The notes under the pieces: generated by a model
The model's input: only the letters and a program-made list of their open reading frames with translations
What the model was told of the DNA's origin: nothing
The model's database searches: none
Part shown: positions 24,200 to 32,628 of the stretch, in pieces
Layout of the letters: every line of letters starts with the position of its first letter
How positions within the stretch are numbered: position 1 is the stretch's first letter
Source of the DNA: Microthrix sp041394405
GTDB taxonomy: Bacteria > Actinomycetota > Acidimicrobiia > Acidimicrobiales > Microtrichaceae
Length of the DNA: 64,000 nt
Direction: 5' to 3'
NCBI GenBank assembly: GCA_041394405.1
Contig: JAWKIF010000009.1
Span: forward strand, 258,664 to 322,663
Made by a program: the position numbers and the translations under genes

Positions 24200-25942
24200 C
24201 TAGGGAACGGGCAGGCCGCTGCGCAGGGCCAGCTCGTGGGCCGGCTGGGGCTCGGGACGCGTCACCCGGTCGTGGGCTCGCTCGTCGAACGGCACGGCCA
24301 GCTGCCGGGCGATGGCCTCGAACTGCGTCTGGAAGGCGGCGAGCGTCCAGCGACCGAAGATGGTGTGACCGCCCTCGTAGGCCTGCTGCTCGTACTCCTG
24401 GTGGGTGGTCACGTAGCCCATGTAGTCGTTGCAGTAGGTGATCACCAGCACGTCTGAGACGCCCTGGCCTTCCAGGGCGCTCCGCACCGTCTCCATCACC
24501 CGCTGCCCCGCCACCGTGGTGAACTCACCCGGGCAGCACACCAGCGCCAGCTGGCCGATCCTCACGATCTGCAACGGCAGCATGGTGGGCACCATCGAGC
24601 TGGTGTCGAATGCGCCGGCCTTGGCCTGGCGCTTCAGCTCGGCCACCGAGGGGTCGGCGAAGTCGGGCAAGCGCAGCTTGGCAATGGGCCGTCCCAGCAT
24701 CACCTTGGGCGTGTCCTCCAGCAGCACGTCCTTGGGGTCGTGGGCCGCATACAGCCGACGCAGCGCCTCCGCCTCCGCTGCCGGCAGGCGGCTCAACCGC
24801 CGCAGCCGCCGCCACCGCAGGAACCGGGCCTGACGCTTGGCCACGGCCGCCAGCGCCTTCGGCATGCCGGGGCCGTCCACCCGGGTGCCGGCGAAGAACG
24901 CCACCCCGTGACAGGGCTCAGCGGTGTGGGCGTCGGCGTGCCCGTCGGCGAAGCGGGAGTCGGCCTGCTGGTCGGTGAAGTCGACATAGGTCAGCACGGC
25001 GTCGATGGGCCCGCCGAGCGCCGTCTCGCCGCCGCCCTCGGCGGGCTGTCGGTCCATGCGCGAGGCGGCCAACGCCAGGGCACCCTGCAGGTCGCCGTTG
25101 CGTTGCGCCTCGACATACTCGGCCTCGCCGCTGATCTTCTTGCGGCGGGCGACGTCGCCCGGACCGTGGTAGTGGGGCGAGACGTCCCCGGCGGTGGCCT
25201 GGGCGAAGATCGCCACCGGCTTCTCCACCCCATCGGCGGCCAGGGTCGCCTCCACGTGGGCGGCGGCATAGCCCTTGTTGTCGCCGTCGTGGCGGTCCAG
25301 GGTGTTGCCCAGGCTGGTGCAGTGCACCCCGAAGAGGCTCAGCAGCGAACCCAGCCCACCCTCCCGCCGGGCGGTCAGCACGCTCATCCGGCGGTCGATG
25401 GCCAGGTGCGTCTCGTCCTTGGATCGGGGCGTGGCCTCCGGGTTGCGCAGGTAGGAGGCCAGCGACCGATTCCAGGCCACCGCGTCGGTGGGGGCGAACG
25501 TGGCGTCGGAGAGCGCCAGCGAGGTGGGCGCAGCGGTGGCCCGAGCCTCGAGGATGGCCCCAACGCACGCCGTCACCACGGCCTCGAGGTGCTCCGGCAC
25601 GAACCCCGGCGTGACGATGTTGTACATGGCCTCGTGGCCGCAGCCCCCCGGGGACGAGTGGGTGTGGGTGCAGGCCAGCACGAACCCCTCCTCGAAGAAG
25701 TCGTCGCCCAGCTCGGTCCGGAGCGCGTCGCACACCCCGGCGCGCATGGCGTGGGTGACCATCGCCAGGTCCACCACGCACACGATGGCGGCCCTGCCGG
25801 TGTCGTCGGCCACCCACCACGCCCGGGCCCACAGGGGTGTCTGCTGGCCGTAGGCGCGGTGCCCCCACATGCCGTAGCCGTTCATGGCCCGTCCGGCCGG
25901 CTTGATCCCGATGTCCGCCTTCGCCCAGCCCAGTTGATACAC
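24200..25942 (-). CDS. Neutral/alkaline (non-lysosomal) ceramidase family protein
   Basis: About 580 aa. Family zinc and catalytic sites are all present: His in CTHTHSSPGG, His in FGVHCTSLGN followed by GDNKGYAA, Glu in CCPGEFTTVAG, Tyr in NDYMGYVTTHQEYEQQ, and the nucleophile Ser in TAGDVSPH. YEGGHTIFGRWT is the usual substrate-side loop. Family enzymes split ceramide into sphingosine and fatty acid. Known bacterial members are secreted, but no signal peptide is seen here, so the substrate may be handled inside the cell. The start is either the GTG at 25942 (GGGGG upstream) or an ATG 16 codons earlier. Confidence 0.85.
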   Translation of the reverse strand: MYQLGWAKADIGIKPAGRAMNGYGMWGHRAYGQQTPLWARAWWVADDTGRAAIVCVVDLAMVTHAMRAGVCDALRTELGDDFFEEGFVLACTHTHSSPGGCGHEAMYNIVTPGFVPEHLEAVVTACVGAILEARATAAPTSLALSDATFAPTDAVAWNRSLASYLRNPEATPRSKDETHLAIDRRMSVLTARREGGLGSLLSLFGVHCTSLGNTLDRHDGDNKGYAAAHVEATLAADGVEKPVAIFAQATAGDVSPHYHGPGDVARRKKISGEAEYVEAQRNGDLQGALALAASRMDRQPAEGGGETALGGPIDAVLTYVDFTDQQADSRFADGHADAHTAEPCHGVAFFAGTRVDGPGMPKALAAVAKRQARFLRWRRLRRLSRLPAAEAEALRRLYAAHDPKDVLLEDTPKVMLGRPIAKLRLPDFADPSVAELKRQAKAGAFDTSSMVPTMLPLQIVRIGQLALVCCPGEFTTVAGQRVMETVRSALEGQGVSDVLVITYCNDYMGYVTTHQEYEQQAYEGGHTIFGRWTLAAFQTQFEAIARQLAVPFDERAHDRVTRPEPQPAHELALRSGLPVP

Positions 25943-26063
25943 GCTCGGTACCCCCGATGATCGTCGGTGCGACTCTAGGTCGAGCGGCATCGCCCATCAC
26001 CGGGCAGCCTTGATGCCATCGGCCACACCAACGCGAGCGCCCATCACGAGCGCCCGCTCGGTG

Positions 26064-27275
26064 TCAGCCGTCCGGTGCCGGTGGAGCAGCGGGTTGGTGC
26101 AGCCGCAGCAAGATCAACCGAGCTGCTCGCACCGTGCCATCGACCACCCACACCGCAACGGCCAACGCGTAGATCGGCGTCCCACGGGCGAGGCAGGCGG
26201 CCACCGCAGCGACGTTGCCGGCCACCAGACCAACCCAGGATCGGGTGAGCGTGAAGCTCGCTGTCAGGCGTTGGTGTCCGCCCCCGACCAACACGGGCCC
26301 CAGATACGACAGCGAGGCCACCAGTAGCTGCACGTAGCCACCGATGACGAGGGCCGGGATCACCGCCCCCGAGAAGGGCTGCCGCCCGGCCGCAGCGTGC
26401 GCCGACGCCGTTGCGACCGCTCCGATCCACCAGGCGATCGAAAGCCCGGCCTGCGCCAGTCGGGGCCCGGCCCAGCGGAACTGTTTCACCCCAAGCCGTG
26501 GCAGCAGGGATGCCAGGACAACCAGGGTCGCGGCGTAGCCACCCAGGCCCATCGCCACCACCGTCGGCCGGCTTCCCAGCACCCCCAGCACGGCCAGCGC
26601 CAGGGATACCCCCATGGCGGCCAGTACTCCGAGTTGGGTCGCCTGGGTCGCACGGGGCGACGGCTTGATCTTGGCCTGCGTGGCCACGAAGAACGGCAGG
26701 GTTCCCGCGATCACCAGGCCGGTCAGGCCCAGCAGGTTGATCGTGGCGTGTGCCTCGCGCAACCGGCCGAACGCGCCCCCGCCACCGCCCGAGCCCAGCA
26801 CCGCCCCCAGCGTGACGCCCACCAGCCCCAGCGCGGCACCGGCCAGGTAGGCGACGATCGCCGGGCGCACCCGGCGCTGGATGGCGCCCCGGCCGATGCC
26901 GGCCAGGATGAGCATCAGCGCCAGCAACCCGAGGATGGTCAGCGCCCCACCCAGCCCCACCATCGGGTCAACCCGGGTCTCCCTGCCGACCGCCACCAGC
27001 ACCGCACCCGCCGCCACCAGCACGCGCTGGGCCGCGACCAGGCCGGTCCGAGGCGCCGGGGCCGCACCCCAGGTGACCGCGAGGAACTGCGTGACCCCCG
27101 AGATGGCCAGTAGCAACGCCCCAGCCAGGGCCAGGTGCAGCGGCAGCCACCTTCCGGTGGAGTGCGGCACCGCGCCGGACACCGCCGCCGCCACCAGAAA
27201 CAGCGCCACCAGCACCAGCGTGGGGCGCAGCTGGGCCTGCACCTGCGCCACCCGGCCTGGCGCGGCCCGGGTCAC
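26064..27275 (-). CDS. Polytopic membrane protein, possible heme/copper-oxidase-like membrane module
   Basis: About 403 aa with roughly ten to eleven hydrophobic helices. Helix segments include VALFLVAAAVSGAVPHSTG, LPLHLALAGALLLAISGVTQ and HATINLLGLTGLVIAGTLP. The His residues placed in helices resemble the membrane part fused to some actinobacterial copper oxidases and NnrS-like proteins; this is only a resemblance. The GTG start overlaps the methyltransferase stop by 4 bp (GTGA), so the two are coupled. No enzyme motif is recognised. Confidence 0.65.
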   Translation of the reverse strand: MTRAAPGRVAQVQAQLRPTLVLVALFLVAAAVSGAVPHSTGRWLPLHLALAGALLLAISGVTQFLAVTWGAAPAPRTGLVAAQRVLVAAGAVLVAVGRETRVDPMVGLGGALTILGLLALMLILAGIGRGAIQRRVRPAIVAYLAGAALGLVGVTLGAVLGSGGGGGAFGRLREAHATINLLGLTGLVIAGTLPFFVATQAKIKPSPRATQATQLGVLAAMGVSLALAVLGVLGSRPTVVAMGLGGYAATLVVLASLLPRLGVKQFRWAGPRLAQAGLSIAWWIGAVATASAHAAAGRQPFSGAVIPALVIGGYVQLLVASLSYLGPVLVGGGHQRLTASFTLTRSWVGLVAGNVAAVAACLARGTPIYALAVAVWVVDGTVRAARLILLRLHQPAAPPAPDG

Positions 27276-27874
27276 CGGCTCAGCACGGTGATGAGGAAGT
27301 CCGACTCGTCGGTGAACGGGCGGAGGTCCCAGGTGCCCAGCTCCAGGTCGGTGGTCAACCCCGCCTCGGCGGTGTGGGCGCGGAACTCGTCGAAGTCGTA
27401 GCCGCGGTCGGCGCCGAATCCCACCACCAGCCTCCCCTCGTCGGCCAGGTGGGCACCCAACCTGGCCACCACGTCCCCGCGCGTGCTGGTGGCCAGGAAG
27501 GTCATGACGTTGCCGGCGCTCACGATCACGTCGAAGGGCTCGGCGATGCCCCGGGCGCGCAGGTCCAGCTCGGCCAGGTCGGCCACCAGCCAGGTCGACC
27601 CGTGCCCCGCCCGTTCCGCCTCGGCGATCAGCACCGGGTCGACGTCCACCCCGACCACCTGGTGGCCCAGCCGAGCCAACGTCGAGCCCACCCGACCCGG
27701 GCCGCAACCGGCGTCGAGGATGCGCGATCCCCTGGGGGCCATGGCGTCGATGAACCGGGCCTCGCCATCGAGGTCGTTGCCCGCCTCGGCCATCCTGGCG
27801 AAGCGCTCGATGTAGCGGGCCGAATGCGTCGGATCCTCGCTGGTGATCGCTTCCCACTTGCTCTGTTCAACCAC
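27272..27874 (-). CDS. Class I SAM-dependent methyltransferase
   Basis: A 200-aa Rossmann methyltransferase. The SAM motif is ILDAGCGPGRVG, followed by VVGVDVDPVLIAEAE, FDVIVSAGNVM and an RLVVGFGA strand. The chosen GTG has a perfect AGGAGG 4 nt upstream. This is the small Methyltransf_25-like type, and the substrate cannot be told. It is the first gene of a coupled pair with the polytopic membrane protein and diverges from an esterase gene. Confidence 0.85.
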   Translation of the reverse strand: MVEQSKWEAITSEDPTHSARYIERFARMAEAGNDLDGEARFIDAMAPRGSRILDAGCGPGRVGSTLARLGHQVVGVDVDPVLIAEAERAGHGSTWLVADLAELDLRARGIAEPFDVIVSAGNVMTFLATSTRGDVVARLGAHLADEGRLVVGFGADRGYDFDEFRAHTAEAGLTTDLELGTWDLRPFTDESDFLITVLSR

Positions 27875-27972
27875 GAGACCTCCTGAGATTCGCGCACGTC
27901 GCTCAACCACCGTAGGGCCCGAGTGTGCACCACCCCGATGGCGCGAATCCGAACTGAGTAGGGTCGTCGCCG

Positions 27973-28905
27973 ATGGTTGACGAACGCGTTCACCCCGAGC
28001 TGAGGCGCGTGGCGCGCTTGGTGCCCTCGCTCTCGATCAAACCGTGGTCGGTGGGGCTTGTGCGCCGGCTGGGCGGGCTCCCCATCAAGGGCGCGACGCC
28101 GGGCGTCGAGGTTCACGACACCCTGGCCACCATGGGCTCCGGCGGCTCGGTTCCGGTGCGGGTCTACCTGCCCGCCGAGCGATCCGGTCCCCTGGCCACG
28201 CTGTTGTGGATCCACGGGGGCGGGCTCATCATGGGCTCACACATCAACGATCCGCTTGGCGCGAAGTTCGCGGGCGAGCTCGGCATCGCCGTCGTGTCCG
28301 CCGCCTATCGCCTGGCGCCGGAGCATCCCTACCCTGCGGCCCTGGACGACCTCATCGCCGTTGCGGAGTGGATCCGCGCCGACCCCGCCGCGCTGGGGCT
28401 GGACCCACTGCGCGTCGCCGTTGGGGGCGGCAGCGCCGGCGGAGGCCTGGCCGCCGCCCTCACCCAGCGGCTCCACGACGCCGCCACTCCGGCCGCCGCC
28501 CAGCTGCTGGTCTACCCGATGCTGGATGACCGCACGGCCGTGCGCGACGACATCGGCCCCAAGCAGCACCTGCTGTGGAACAAGACGTCCGACTTCACCG
28601 GTTGGCAGGCCTACCTGGGCACGGAGCCGGGCAGCCCGCTGGTGCCCGGCGGGGCCGTGCCGGCGCGGCGCACCGACCTATCGGGCCTGGCGCCCGCCTG
28701 GATCGGCGTGGGTACGCTCGACCTGTTTCACGACGAGTGCCTGGCCTATGCCGACCGGCTTCGTGAGGCCGGCGTCGACTGCCAGCTCGAGGTGGTTGAA
28801 GGGGCTATTCACGGGTTCGACGAGCTGGCCCGAACCACCGACATCGCCCGACGGTTCCTCGACGCCCAAAGCGAGTTCCTCCGATCGGTGCTTCTCCCGG
28901 GCTGA
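27973..28905 (+). CDS. Alpha/beta hydrolase, hormone-sensitive lipase family esterase
   Basis: A 310-aa HSL-type (family IV) esterase. The oxyanion motif is IHGGGLIMGS. The nucleophile Ser is in GGGSAGGGLA, where the common GDSAGG has Gly instead of Asp. Catalytic Asp is in GVGTLDLFHDE and His in GAIHGFDEL. SAAYRLAPEHPYPAALDD is diagnostic. It is cytoplasmic and would hydrolyse short to medium acyl esters. It is transcribed divergently from the methyltransferase and followed 85 bp later by the DUF808 gene. Confidence 0.88.
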   Translation: MVDERVHPELRRVARLVPSLSIKPWSVGLVRRLGGLPIKGATPGVEVHDTLATMGSGGSVPVRVYLPAERSGPLATLLWIHGGGLIMGSHINDPLGAKFAGELGIAVVSAAYRLAPEHPYPAALDDLIAVAEWIRADPAALGLDPLRVAVGGGSAGGGLAAALTQRLHDAATPAAAQLLVYPMLDDRTAVRDDIGPKQHLLWNKTSDFTGWQAYLGTEPGSPLVPGGAVPARRTDLSGLAPAWIGVGTLDLFHDECLAYADRLREAGVDCQLEVVEGAIHGFDELARTTDIARRFLDAQSEFLRSVLLPG

Positions 28906-28990
28906 TTCACACAAAATCGGCCGCCAGGCGCCAGACTGTGGCCGAGCATCAACGACGGACAACGCCGCGCTCCGGCGGCAGGGAGTTCAC

Positions 28991-29950
28991 ATGAGCGGTG
29001 GCCTGGTTGGGCTTCTCGACGACATCGCAGCACTCGCCAAGCTGGCTGCCGCTTCGATCGACGATGTCGGCGCCGCCGCCGGACGGGCGAGCGCCAAGAC
29101 GGCCGGGGTGGTGGTGGACGACACCGCGGTCACGCCCGCCTACGTCCACGGACTGGCCGCCGAACGGGAACTGCCGGTCATCAAGCGGATCGCCACCGGC
29201 TCGCTGCGCAACAAGGTGCTGATCATCCTCCCCGTTGCCCTCGTGCTGAGCGAGTTCGCGCCGATTCTGGTCGAGATCATCCTCATGTTCGGCGGCTCCT
29301 ACCTGTGCTACGAGGGGGCGGAGAAGGTCCACCATCGCTTCAGCGCCCACGCCGACCACGACGACACCGCCGACCTCCCGTCAGCGGCCATCGGCCCCGA
29401 GCAGGAAGCCAAGACCATCGCCGGGGCCGTCCGCACCGACTTCATCTTGTCGGCGGAGATCATGGTCATCGCCCTCAAGGAGGTCATCGACGAGGGCTTC
29501 GTCTCCCGGGCGATCATCCTGGCCGTCGTGGCCGTGTTGATCACCGCGGCCGTCTACGGCGTGGTGGCGCTCATCGTGAAGATGGACGATGTCGGCCTCA
29601 ACCTTGCCCAGCGGTCGGGCAGCGGCTCGCAGCGGGTGGGGCGGGCGCTGGTCAACGGCATGCCGAAGCTGTTGGCGGGCCTCACCACCGTGGGCACCGC
29701 CGCCATGGTGTGGGTCGGCGGCCACATCCTCCTCATCGGCACCGACGAGCTGGGGTGGCATGCGCCGTACAAGTTCGTCCACTCGCTGGAGGAGTCGGTG
29801 CACGACGTTGCCGGCATCGGCGGCGTGCTGGCGTGGTCGGTCAACACCCTGGCGTCTGCGTTCATCGGCCTGGTGGTGGGCTTCGTGCTCGTTGTCGTCG
29901 TGGGGCGCATCCAGACGGCGCGCGGTCAGTCAGCCGCCAACGAGCACTGA
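28991..29950 (+). CDS. DUF808 family (YedI-like) inner-membrane protein
   Basis: A 319-aa protein starting MSGGLVGLLDDIAALAKLAA, the typical DUF808 opening, with VVVDDTAVTPAYVHG and an amphipathic N-terminal third. Four or more hydrophobic helices follow, such as ILPVALVLSEFAPILVEIIL and FIGLVVGFVLVVVVG. EGAEKVHH and FILSAEIMVIALKEV are conserved in the family. Its function is unknown. The ATG was taken because it matches the family start; the frame upstream overlaps the esterase gene. Confidence 0.88.
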   Translation: MSGGLVGLLDDIAALAKLAAASIDDVGAAAGRASAKTAGVVVDDTAVTPAYVHGLAAERELPVIKRIATGSLRNKVLIILPVALVLSEFAPILVEIILMFGGSYLCYEGAEKVHHRFSAHADHDDTADLPSAAIGPEQEAKTIAGAVRTDFILSAEIMVIALKEVIDEGFVSRAIILAVVAVLITAAVYGVVALIVKMDDVGLNLAQRSGSGSQRVGRALVNGMPKLLAGLTTVGTAAMVWVGGHILLIGTDELGWHAPYKFVHSLEESVHDVAGIGGVLAWSVNTLASAFIGLVVGFVLVVVVGRIQTARGQSAANEH

Positions 29951-29993
29951 GCCGACCTGCTCGGCCTCCAGCAGCCGACGAGACCTCGCACGG

Positions 29994-30398
29994 TCATCGC
30001 GCCGATGTTTGTCGACGTGCGCTTCGTGCAAGGACCTGCCGAAGCCGTTCCCGGTTGAACCGCTGCACCGCAATGAACGGCAGGTGCGCCGCCACGCCGA
30101 AGAACACCATGAGGGAGCCGATGAGCGGACCGCACCAGATGAAGAACACGGGTCCGGCGCGCCCCCGACCGCCGCGCCGAACCCTCTGCTCGCCTGCATC
30201 GATCGCATGGAGCCTCCTCCGGGCGAACGATGCCTGCGAACCGGCCACTCCGATGGTGGGTGGCCCGACGAGATGTCGCCGTTCGGCGACTTGTGCTCGT
30301 GTCGCCGAACGAAGACAACCACCTCCTGTCGCCGTACGACGACAGCGACCGGGCTTCGCAAGCGCAGATCCAATCGCGGCCCGAACGAGCGACCACAC
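29994..30398 (-). CDS. Doubtful small membrane protein or remnant
   Basis: This frame occupies the otherwise gene-free 29951-30458 gap. Its last 60 residues look like a real protein, with a hydrophobic hairpin (PVFFIWCGPLIGSLMVFFG, then AAHLPFIAVQRFNRERL). The first 70 residues are Arg-rich and not convincing, and a strong AGGAGG lies before an ATG in another frame at about 30207. A frameshifted remnant of a small membrane protein is as likely as an intact gene. No family is recognised. Confidence 0.35.
   Translation of the reverse strand: MWSLVRAAIGSALAKPGRCRRTATGGGCLRSATRAQVAERRHLVGPPTIGVAGSQASFARRRLHAIDAGEQRVRRGGRGRAGPVFFIWCGPLIGSLMVFFGVAAHLPFIAVQRFNRERLRQVLARSARRQTSAR
30274..30345. repeat. 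Three spaced copies of TGTCGCCGNNCG with nested inverted repeats
   Basis: The 12-mer occurs at 30274, 30300 and 30327, about 26-27 bp apart. GTTCGGCGAC and GTCGCCGAAC (30281-30290 and 30301-30310) form a perfect 10-bp stem, and 30326-30345 is a 20-bp near-palindrome (CTGTCG...CGACAG). It could be a protein-binding array or an RNA hairpin. It lies in a stretch without a convincing gene. Confidence 0.5.
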
Positions 30399-30458
30399 GT
30401 GGGTCGAGGACCTCGTGGCCTAGGGAGACCTCAGGTGACCAGGTGGGGCAGGCCTGCC

Positions 30459-31049
30459 CTACAGCGGGGGCGGGTTCCGCCAATCGATCTCGCTGGCTGC
30501 TGCGCCAAGCTGCGCGACGAACTCGTCGCACCGGGTCGCCCACTGGTTCTCCTTGCCGAACACCACCACCTGAACGCCGATGCCCATCCACTGCCCGTCC
30601 GGCAGGAAGAACATGAAGTTGCGGTAGCGGGTCTTGAGCTCGGAATAGTCGAACCACTCGCACCGCAGGCCTGCTCGGTCGAGGCCGAAGAGCAGCTTCT
30701 TGGGTCGCACTCGAAACTGGCCTCCCGCTGAGGCCACGAGCAGTTGCGAGTCGGTGAGGAACAGGTACACGGATCGCTCGCGATATGCCAGCCTCCGTTC
30801 CGGGTCGAGGCCGCGCAGCCCACCGTGGTGGTTGATGTCGTAGGGCGCCGGCGAGTTGCCGCTCATCCCGTCTTCGTGAGAGGCGGTCGATGATCCCTGG
30901 ACGAACCCCCGCCAGGTCTGCTGGGGACAGTTGGCCGCGAACCAGGCGTCGAGGTGTTCCGTCTTCACGTCGAGCCACTCACTGCCCACCGCCAACGCAC
31001 CACGAATCCGCCATGGCCACAACCTTTCCCACACCGGCCGGTGCGTCAA
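30459..31049 (-). CDS. Hypothetical protein (about 190 aa)
   Basis: The body is protein-like: RSVYLFLTDSQLLVASAGGQ, LLFGLDRAGLRCEWFDYSEL and NFMFFLPDGQWMGIGVQVVV suggest a beta-rich PH-like or GRAM-like domain. No signal peptide or membrane helix is seen. The start is unsure: the longest frame begins at a TTG, with GTG codons 5 and 20 codons further in. I do not recognise the family. It faces a broken gene (31125-31846) and lies in the decayed accessory stretch. Confidence 0.6.
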   Translation of the reverse strand: MTHRPVWERLWPWRIRGALAVGSEWLDVKTEHLDAWFAANCPQQTWRGFVQGSSTASHEDGMSGNSPAPYDINHHGGLRGLDPERRLAYRERSVYLFLTDSQLLVASAGGQFRVRPKKLLFGLDRAGLRCEWFDYSELKTRYRNFMFFLPDGQWMGIGVQVVVFGKENQWATRCDEFVAQLGAAASEIDWRNPPPL

Positions 31050-31124
31050 CCCTGGACGGTCGTCGATACCCGCGCTGACGGCATCGTCTGCGCAGATCTA
31101 GCCGACGCCTGGGAGGATGAGCGC

Positions 31125-31846
31125 ATGTGGTTCGACGACCTGGTCGGCTTCCAGGAGACCTCGGCGGAACAGGTGCGCCGGCACCTACGCGTCGATGGCA
31201 AGGAACCCAAGGCCCGCCTGCGCGGTCGCCTGCGGCGCCGGCACCATCGTGCGCAGCTACTTCGCCGACGTGAACGGCCAGGTCGGCCAGAGCGCCAGCA
31301 ACCAGATCAACTATCTGGCCGACGTCGCCACCCACCTCTACCCCAACGGCGACCCGGCGTGGACCATGACCAACGGCTACGCCATGTTCAACGAGTGGGC
31401 TCTCGCCCAACTGAACGAACGCCTCGTTGAGATGTCGGAACCCGAACTCGACGACATCCGAGCCCGGCTGCGCATCGGCGTGCACCACAACGTCGAGGTG
31501 ACCACCGCATTCCTCTGGACAAGCCGTCACGCAGGCCTACTGCTCGGCGCTTCCCGTGGCCTACAACCGCCTCCCAGAAGCCAGCTTCGAGCCGTTCGCC
31601 CGGCTCGTACTCGAAGCGTCCTACGAAGCCACGCTCCGCACCGCAGCGCTCAGCGTCGAGCGGGGCGGCAACCCCGCCGTCTTCCTCACGATGCTCGGCG
31701 GCGGGGTCTTCGGCAACGACCAAGATTGGATCATCGACGCCATCGACCGAGCCTGCACCCTGCTCAGCGACGCACCGATTGATGTGGCCATCGTGGCCTA
31801 CCGCTCGCCCTCACCTGCGATTGCCGCATTGATCGACCGCAGGTAG
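31125..31846 (+). pseudogene. Conserved hypothetical protein gene, broken by deletion and frameshift
   Basis: An ATG with GGGAGG upstream starts MWFDDLVGFQETSAEQVRRH. A different frame continues as VACGAGTIVRSYFADVNGQ and MTNGYAMFNEWALAQLNERL, then near 31505-31515 a second shift gives AVTQAYCSALPVAYNRLPEA and FLTMLGGGVFGNDQDWIIDA. In the family as I remember it these pieces are one protein of about 340 aa, and roughly 90-100 residues between the first two pieces are missing. The GGGVFGN segment recalls macrodomain-like proteins, but function is unknown. Confidence 0.7.
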
Positions 31847-31849
31847 ATC

Positions 31850-32040
31850 GATCTGGTCGGCGAGAGCTTCCGTTCCTTCCAGCGGAATGAGGTCGGCTTT
31901 GACTCACATGGTGGCTCTCGGTGGGAGGCCCACGTCAGGAATCGTGGCGAGGATGGCTTGGGGCCGACAACAACGATCTGGTCCGCACCGAGGATCGCGC
32001 CCGCTACTCGGAGCAGGTGTGCGGGATCGTCCCGCGTCAT
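31850..32040 (-). pseudogene. Remnant of a nucleotidyltransferase-like toxin partner of the XRE gene
   Basis: It starts with ATG overlapping the XRE stop (ATGA, 4 bp) and reads MTRDDPAHLLRVAGAILGAD then QIVVVG. It jumps frame to QAILATIPDVGLPPRATM, meets a stop, and resumes in a third frame as VKADLIPLEGTEALADQID before being cut off by the convergent broken gene. Intact relatives continue for about 100 more residues. The G(S)QAIL...EADL pattern fits small nucleotidyltransferase-like (DUF6036-type) proteins paired with XRE antitoxins; the assignment is from memory. Confidence 0.6.
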
Positions 32041-32558
32041 GCGGCCTCGCTCGGGCTGATCGAACGTAGCGCCTCGTTGCGTTCAGCATCGGTGATCACC
32101 CCGGCGAAGGGGGTCATCTGGCGGAGGTCAATTGCGTGCTGAGTACGGGCGAGCATCGCCGTGACGATTTCGTCGGTCGGCCGGTCGAGGAGATCGTTCC
32201 ATTCGTCAAGCCAACGAGCTGAATGGCCTCGGTGGGCATCGCGAAGTCGGCCGAGGTTGTGCCGGGCCTTCTCAATGGCGCGGTCGGGGTCTTCCAGGAG
32301 TCGTGCTGCGATTCGTCGGTGGATCGCCAGGCTCTTCTCCTCGACCCTGGTCCATCGGGGCGCGTCGCTGCAGGGCGCGACGTCAAGAGTGAAACCGCAC
32401 GCTTCCAGTAGTCGGACAAGGGTCGAAACGTTCGGCGTGACGCGCCCCGATTCGTAGGCCGCCACGGTTGGCTGCGACGTACCAGCCGCGTTCGCGAGTG
32501 CCTTCTGTGACATCCCAACTCGTTTGCGACAGCTGCGAAGCCGAGCGGCCACGTCCAT
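32037..32558 (-). CDS. XRE-family HTH protein, antitoxin-like
   Basis: A 173-aa protein. Residues 1-60 form a Cro/CI-type HTH (GMSQKALANAAGTSQPTVAA then YESGRVTPNVSTL). The C-terminal part, ending ARTQHAIDLRQMTPFAGVIT, is typical of antitoxins encoded just before nucleotidyltransferase-type toxins. Its stop overlaps the start of exactly such a gene, which is now broken. The antitoxin itself is intact. An AT-rich inverted repeat lies 9 bp before its ATG and is the likely autoregulatory site. Confidence 0.85.
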   Translation of the reverse strand: MDVAARLRSCRKRVGMSQKALANAAGTSQPTVAAYESGRVTPNVSTLVRLLEACGFTLDVAPCSDAPRWTRVEEKSLAIHRRIAARLLEDPDRAIEKARHNLGRLRDAHRGHSARWLDEWNDLLDRPTDEIVTAMLARTQHAIDLRQMTPFAGVITDAERNEALRSISPSEAA

Positions 32559-32567
32559 CCGATGATG

Positions 32568-32583
32568 ATATCAGATCAGATAT
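32568..32583. promoter_or_regulatory. Putative XRE operator/promoter
   Basis: ATATC-AGATCA-GATAT is an inverted repeat in a locally AT-rich patch just upstream of the XRE start. On the minus strand the left arm gives TATCAT, a plausible -10 element. The arms are only 5 bp, so confidence is modest. Confidence 0.45.
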
Positions 32584-32628
32584 GAGCTCGAAGGCCCGGG
32601 CGATGCTTCACAGGTTGGAGAGCGCCGC

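Noticed and set aside
28906..28990. Gap between esterase and DUF808 genes, checked for a promoter or small RNA
   Set aside because: Nothing beyond a short AT-rich patch (TTCACACAAAAT) could be supported.
30230..30616. Plus-strand frame in the gene-poor gap
   Set aside because: Not protein-like; it overlaps the repeat array and the minus-strand hypothetical gene.
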